A stretch of DNA of 10,928 nt from Defluviicoccus vanus. Its GTDB lineage: Bacteria; Pseudomonadota; Alphaproteobacteria; Rhodospirillales; Defluviicoccaceae. The notes under the pieces are model-generated. The model saw only the letters and a list, made by a program, of their open reading frames with translations. It had not been told where the DNA came from and searched no databases. The stretch is taken from contig NZ_CP053923.1 of assembly GCF_014672695.1 (NCBI RefSeq), forward strand, positions 1,418,931-1,429,858, written 5' to 3'. The position numbers and the translations under genes were made by a program. This document shows positions 7,170 to 10,928 of this stretch, piece after piece. Position 1 is the stretch's first letter, and every line of letters begins with the position of its first letter.

Positions 7170-7288
7170 CGTCACTCCTACCTCCGCACCGCTGAGAAAC
7201 GCTCGCCGCCCACTTTTTCGTCTTTTCTGAGGAATTTCTCGCTGCCATTTGCAACAATGCCTCGTTTTTGTCGCGCATGGGGATGCCT

Positions 7289-7693
7289 ATGACCAACAGC
7301 CTGCATCAGCTCGCTCACGACATCCAGATGCGGATCCGTGATCTCGCTTACATCATGTGGGAGTCTGCCGGCCGCCAACAGGGGATGGCGCTCGAATATT
7401 GGCTGGCGGCGGAAAAGGAGGTGTTGGACACCTTTCAGGCTGCCGCCGGAAAGGTAGTGCCCGCAGCCTCCACCTCGACCTCAGCGGAGAGCGACGCGGC
7501 AGCAATTCCGCCGTCGACATCAGCCGACGTTGAACCGGAGGCGCCGGTAGCGACGAGCAGCGCCGCCGTCGAGACGGCAGACCCAGGCACCTCCGAGCCA
7601 GCGGCGCCGGCAAAATCCACTGCGCGCGCGGCAGGTGCCAAGGCAACGAAGACAACCCGCCGCAGCACCAGCCGGAGCAAGGCCACTCCCTGA
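7289..7693 (+). CDS. DUF2934 domain protein with Ala/Pro/Thr-rich basic tail
   Basis: This 134-aa protein has an N-terminal DUF2934 segment (about 10-43: IRDLAYIMWESAGRQQGMAL, then EYWLAAE). The family is short and of unknown function, often found as a small module in alphaproteobacteria. The remainder is a low-complexity Ala/Ser/Thr/Pro/Glu tail that turns basic at the end (TTRRSTSRSKATP). It resembles tails of small DNA-associated or phasin-like proteins, but no function can be claimed. The start is uncertain: ATG codons lie at 7277, 7283 and 7289. I favour 7289 because GGGGA (7279-7283) is 5 bases upstream. Confidence 0.75.
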   Translation: MTNSLHQLAHDIQMRIRDLAYIMWESAGRQQGMALEYWLAAEKEVLDTFQAAAGKVVPAASTSTSAESDAAAIPPSTSADVEPEAPVATSSAAVETADPGTSEPAAPAKSTARAAGAKATKTTRRSTSRSKATP

Positions 7694-7767
7694 TCCTCCC
7701 GTCGCTCCGCTGACCGCCACGGGCAGCCGGGCAGCGCCGGGCAGTCGATGTTGTCTCACTCAGGTGT

Positions 7768-7808
7768 ACCGGCACAGGGGAGCCGGTGAGGCATGTCAAG
7801 AAATGCCT
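7768..7808. terminator. Two tandem hairpins between convergent genes, possible bidirectional transcript end
   Basis: ACCGGC (7768-7773) pairs with GCCGGT (7782-7787) over an 8-base loop. One base later AGGCAT (7789-7794) pairs with ATGCCT (7803-7808), again with an 8-base loop. Both stems are perfect and 6 bp long. They lie between the ends of the DUF2934 gene (+) and the DUF1289 gene (-), where transcripts from both sides should stop. No U-tract follows on either strand. Confidence 0.4.
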
Positions 7809-7868
7809 GTCAGCCACGTGGGTCGAACGGGTGGAACGGGCGCAGTCTGGTGACGAATAAGCTCTCAG

Positions 7869-8048
7869 CTATTCCCCTGCCGACGGCCGACCACCCCGGT
7901 CGAGGATGCGCAGCCGTTCCGTATCGTCGGCTGCAGCCCAACGGGCGATTTCTTCAAGGGTACGGAAGCAGCCGCGACACCAGCCGCGCTCCATGTCCAT
8001 CCGGCATACGCCGACGCAAGGTGAGGCAACACAATCATCTTCGCTCAT
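7869..8048 (-). CDS. DUF1289 family cysteine protein (59 aa)
   Basis: Read from the reverse strand: a 59-residue protein starting MSEDDCVASPCVGVCRMD and containing WCRGCFRTLEEIARWA. This is the DUF1289 pattern (SPCxxxCxxD, then CxGCxRTxxEIxxW), with four motif cysteines (11, 15, 24, 27) suited to binding a metal such as zinc; C6 is an extra one. The molecular role of DUF1289 is unknown. The ATG at 8048 has an AGGA sequence close upstream (CAGGACGA before the ATG), and the stop is TAG. The short length explains why it is easily missed. It is convergent with the DUF2934 gene and divergent from the Pat-like gene. Confidence 0.88.
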   Translation of the reverse strand: MSEDDCVASPCVGVCRMDMERGWCRGCFRTLEEIARWAAADDTERLRILDRGGRPSAGE

Positions 8049-8391
8049 TCGTCCTGCGCTCCATCGCCCTTGCTCAGACGCTGTTAGTGCGGGCTTTACG
8101 CGCTTTCAACATCGACAGCAACATGGCTGCGCACCGGCCGCAGCATCTTTTGGCGCGCCATTGCGGCCGCTGATTGAACACCGACAAAGGCTGACTGTAC
8201 CCTCTGATATCACATGTGTATGATCGTCAGCGTGATCGACGAGAGATCATGCAGGATGTGTACGTCCGGTAAGTGGCGGCGGGAGCTTTCAGAATGCGAA
8301 CCGACACGCGCCTACCAAGACCGCGATTGCCAAGACTACGATGCTGCCAGTCCGTTATCTATCTCCGTTTCGTGGCTAAATCTATCCGGTC
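8049..8391. promoter_or_regulatory. Divergent intergenic region between DUF1289 and Pat-like genes
   Basis: These 343 bases hold no supported gene; open frames on the + strand have no recognisable content. TTGAAC (8174-8179) and TATGAT (8219-8224) resemble -35 and -10 hexamers but are too far apart to pair with each other, so no promoter is assigned. The Pat-like ATG lacks a clear ribosome site (CTATCCGGTC before it). Confidence 0.4.
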
Positions 8392-10928
8392 ATGCCGATC
8401 CTCAATCTGAACAAGCTGTTTTATCCAAACTCGGTTGCCGTCGTCGGTGCCAGTAACCGAGAGGGCGTCGCCGGTCAGATCGTCATGCACAATCTGCTGC
8501 ATGGCGGCTTCGAAGGACCGATCATGCCGGTCAGTCGCGAGGATAACGCGATCTCCGGTGTTCTCGCCTACCCCCGGATCGACGCACTGCCGGAAACGCC
8601 GGATCTAGCCGTGATCTGCGATGGCGGGAGCTCCGCCCGGGAGACGCTGCGTGCACTCGCGAAGCGCGGCACGCGCGCGGCAATACTGCTCGCCAGCGAT
8701 ATCGTCGATGCGGCCGACGCCCGGTTTGGCGTCACCGCACAGACGGTGTTGGCGGAGGCAGAGGAAGTCGGCCTGCGTATTCTCGGCCCCGATTGTCTCG
8801 GCCTCATGGTTCCCGGCATTGGCCTCAACGCCACGGTAGCGCCGGTGGCAGCGTCACCAGGTGGCGTCGCCTTCGTTTCCCAGTCGTCCACCGTCTGCTC
8901 CGCCGTCCTCGACTGGGCACACGAGCGGGACATCGGCTTCTCGCATTTTGTTTCCCTTGGCAAGACGCTCGACATCGATCTCGCCGACGTCATCGACTAT
9001 CTCGGCAACGATGCAATGACGCGCGCGATTCTGATTTACGTCGAATGGATTGGCAACGGCCGCCAGTTCATGTCGGCCGGACGCGGCGCCAGCCGCAACA
9101 AGCCGGTACTGGTGATCAAAGCCGGCCGCACCGCCGAAGGCCAACGGGCAGCGCACGGCAACGTTGAAGCCGCCGGAACGGACGACGTTTATGACGCGGC
9201 GATCCGCCGTGCCGGCATGTTGCGGGTGCACGGCTTCAGCGAATTGTTCGCTGCAGTGGAGACCCTCGGCCGAACCCGCCCCCTGCGCGGCGAGCGCCTC
9301 GCCATCATCAGCAACGGCGTCGGCATTGCCGTGATGGCGGTGGATAATTTGATCCTCAGTGGTGGCCGCCTGGCCCCTCTGTCGCCCTCAACCCTGCAGG
9401 CGATCGGGCGACAGGTCGGCACCTCGGCAGCTCCAGCCAATCCGGCGCTGCTTGACGAAGATGCGACGCCCGATCGTTATCTGGCCGTTGCCAAGTCGAT
9501 CCTCGCCGACGACAACGTGGACGCCGTTCTCGTCCTCCATGCGCCGTCGTCCGCCGTCCCCAGTGTGCGGGTAGCTGAGGCAGTCATCCGCGCTGCCAAA
9601 GAGACGCGCGGTGCCGTCCTCGCCAGCTTTATGGGTGGGAAAAGCGTCGCCGCAGCCAGGCACCTGCTGGGCGATGCCCATATCCCAACCTTCGATACGG
9701 TCAATCAGGCGGTCGACGCCTTCATGCACATGGTACGGTTCCGACGCAATCAGGAGTTGCTGATGCAGACTCCGCCGTCGAAACCAATCGAATTTGCCAG
9801 TGGTCGCGAGGACGTGCGGCGGATGGTCGATGAATTGCTTCGACGCGGCCAGACGATCCTCACCGGGCGAGAGGCAAAGACACTGCTGGCCGCCTTCGGC
9901 ATCAAATCGGCGGAGCCCCGGATCGTCAGTTCGCCCGAGGAAGCGGCACAAGCCGCCGAGACGATGGGCTTTCCGGTTGCGCTCAAGATGATGGCGCGCG
10001 ATGTGACGGCGAAGGGACCGGCCGGCAACGTGGAGATGTTTCTCGAATCCGGAAGTGCCGTTCGGTCGGCGGCGCAAAGGCTCCTGGCCAATACATCGCA
10101 ACGCATGTCGCGCGCCGCCGTCCACGGGCTGACAGTCGAGCGAATGACGCGTCGCACCGGCAGCCGCGAGGTCCGCATCGGGGTTGCTGACGACGCGGTG
10201 TTTGGGCCGGTTATTGTTTTCGGCCATGGCGGCTCCGCTGCCGAGGTGATCGACGATCATGCGGTGGCCTTGCCGCCGCTCAACATGGCGCTGGCGCGCG
10301 AACTGATCGAGCGCACCCGCATATTCCGCCTATTGCAAGGCTACGGCGATGTGCCTCCCGCCAATCTCAATGCACTCTGCCTGATGCTGGTGCAGGTCTC
10401 GCAGATGGTGGTGGACGTGCCGGAGATCGCCGCCCTCGACATCAATCCAATCCTGGCGGACGAAAATGGTGTTTACACCATCGACGCCCAGGTGTTGATC
10501 GCGCCGCCAACGGAGGCCACCGAACGCCGCTTGGCAATCCGCCCCTATCCCCAGGAACTGGAGGAAGAGTTTGTTTTGAAGTGCGGTCGCAGCGTGCTCC
10601 TGCGGCCGATCCGCCCCGAAGACGAGCCGGCGCATCACGATTTTCTCGCCAAGTGCACGCCGGAGGATATGCGGCTGCGGTTCTTCCACCTCGTTCGTTC
10701 GCTGCCGCACTCGGAAATGGCCCGTCTCACGCAGATTGACTACGATCGGGAGATGGCTTTCATCGCCACGGCACCTAAGGAAGACGGCTCGGGGCCGGAA
10801 ACCCTCGGTGTCGTGCGGACGGTCGCCGACCTCAGCAACGACAAGGCCGAGTACGCGATCATGGTTCGTTCGGACCTGAAGGGGCAGCGCCTTGGCCGGA
10901 AGCTGATGGAAAAGATCGTCAGCTACTG
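8392..10928 (+). CDS. Pat/PatZ-like protein lysine acetyltransferase (NDP-forming acyl-CoA synthetase fold plus GNAT), 3' end outside window
   Basis: 845 codons are visible with no stop. Domain order: CoA-binding Rossmann fold (1-130, VAVVGASN at 16-23), succinyl-CoA-ligase-like part (about 140-460, with FVSQSS), ATP-grasp (about 485-705, with LKMMA at 531-535 and ALDINPIL at 681-688), then a GNAT domain from about 734. SDLKGQRLGRKLMEK (827-841) is the acetyl-CoA-binding loop, close to the E. coli PatZ form. Pat enzymes acetylate lysines of acetyl-CoA synthetase and other metabolic enzymes, which turns them off; the synthetase-like half is thought to be regulatory. The phospho-histidine loop is degenerate: RAAHGNVEAAGTDD (252-265) aligns poorly with the usual SHTGALAGSD. 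About 50 residues are probably missing at the right edge, judging by the PatZ length (886 aa). The start at 8392 rests on the family-typical N terminus (LNKLFYPNSVAVVGAS). Confidence 0.9.
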   Translation, partial: MPILNLNKLFYPNSVAVVGASNREGVAGQIVMHNLLHGGFEGPIMPVSREDNAISGVLAYPRIDALPETPDLAVICDGGSSARETLRALAKRGTRAAILLASDIVDAADARFGVTAQTVLAEAEEVGLRILGPDCLGLMVPGIGLNATVAPVAASPGGVAFVSQSSTVCSAVLDWAHERDIGFSHFVSLGKTLDIDLADVIDYLGNDAMTRAILIYVEWIGNGRQFMSAGRGASRNKPVLVIKAGRTAEGQRAAHGNVEAAGTDDVYDAAIRRAGMLRVHGFSELFAAVETLGRTRPLRGERLAIISNGVGIAVMAVDNLILSGGRLAPLSPSTLQAIGRQVGTSAAPANPALLDEDATPDRYLAVAKSILADDNVDAVLVLHAPSSAVPSVRVAEAVIRAAKETRGAVLASFMGGKSVAAARHLLGDAHIPTFDTVNQAVDAFMHMVRFRRNQELLMQTPPSKPIEFASGREDVRRMVDELLRRGQTILTGREAKTLLAAFGIKSAEPRIVSSPEEAAQAAETMGFPVALKMMARDVTAKGPAGNVEMFLESGSAVRSAAQRLLANTSQRMSRAAVHGLTVERMTRRTGSREVRIGVADDAVFGPVIVFGHGGSAAEVIDDHAVALPPLNMALARELIERTRIFRLLQGYGDVPPANLNALCLMLVQVSQMVVDVPEIAALDINPILADENGVYTIDAQVLIAPPTEATERRLAIRPYPQELEEEFVLKCGRSVLLRPIRPEDEPAHHDFLAKCTPEDMRLRFFHLVRSLPHSEMARLTQIDYDREMAFIATAPKEDGSGPETLGVVRTVADLSNDKAEYAIMVRSDLKGQRLGRKLMEKIVSY

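Noticed and set aside
7793..8223. Overlapping + strand open frames (126 and 105 codons)
   Set aside because: They are antisense to the DUF1289 gene and show no family features.
7760..8290. Group II intron or retron-like RNA suggested by the tandem hairpins and a GTCCGGT segment near 8270
   Set aside because: No domain V with its AGC triad and GAAA loop could be found, there is no reverse transcriptase, and a DUF1289 gene lies in between.
9388..10260. 290-codon open frame on the - strand
   Set aside because: Shadow of the Pat-like gene; no known motif or start signal.

Overview
The window comes from a GC-rich proteobacterium. The mix of an 82-codon Rhodospirillales-like small protein, a DUF1289 protein, a DUF2934 protein and a Pat-type acetyltransferase suggests an alphaproteobacterium, possibly Rhodospirillales. 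That placement is inference from family recognition, not a database result.

Left part (1-5956): a diffusible-signal-factor (DSF) quorum-sensing module. The 3' end of an RpfC-type hybrid sensor kinase (HATPase, degenerate receiver-like linker, receiver, HPt; + strand) faces a convergent rpfF on the - strand. RpfF is the crotonase-fold DSF synthase, with both catalytic glutamates in place. The convergent rpfC/rpfF layout matches Xanthomonas. Divergent from rpfF lies a large response regulator with the order REC-PAS-PAS-GGDEF-EAL. It sits where a classical system would have RpfG (REC-HD-GYP), and resembles the Burkholderia DSF receptor RpfR (PAS-GGDEF-EAL) with a receiver at the front. The inferred circuit is: RpfF makes a cis-2-unsaturated fatty acid; RpfC senses it; the phosphate passes through the RpfC receiver and HPt to the regulator's receiver; and the regulator makes or degrades c-di-GMP. 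This hybrid of the Xanthomonas and Burkholderia designs is the main point of interest.

Middle part (about 5957-7693): a single-pass membrane protein with a coiled coil (+), a small conserved-type protein (-) whose stop codon overlaps that gene's stop, and, divergent from it, a DUF2934 protein with an Ala/Pro/Thr-rich, basic tail (+).

Right part (7694-10928): a convergent intergenic stretch with two tandem hairpins, a 59-residue DUF1289 cysteine protein (-), a 343-base divergent spacer, and a Pat/PatZ-like protein lysine acetyltransferase (+) cut off by the window end inside its GNAT domain. No rRNA, tRNA, CRISPR array or intact mobile element was seen.
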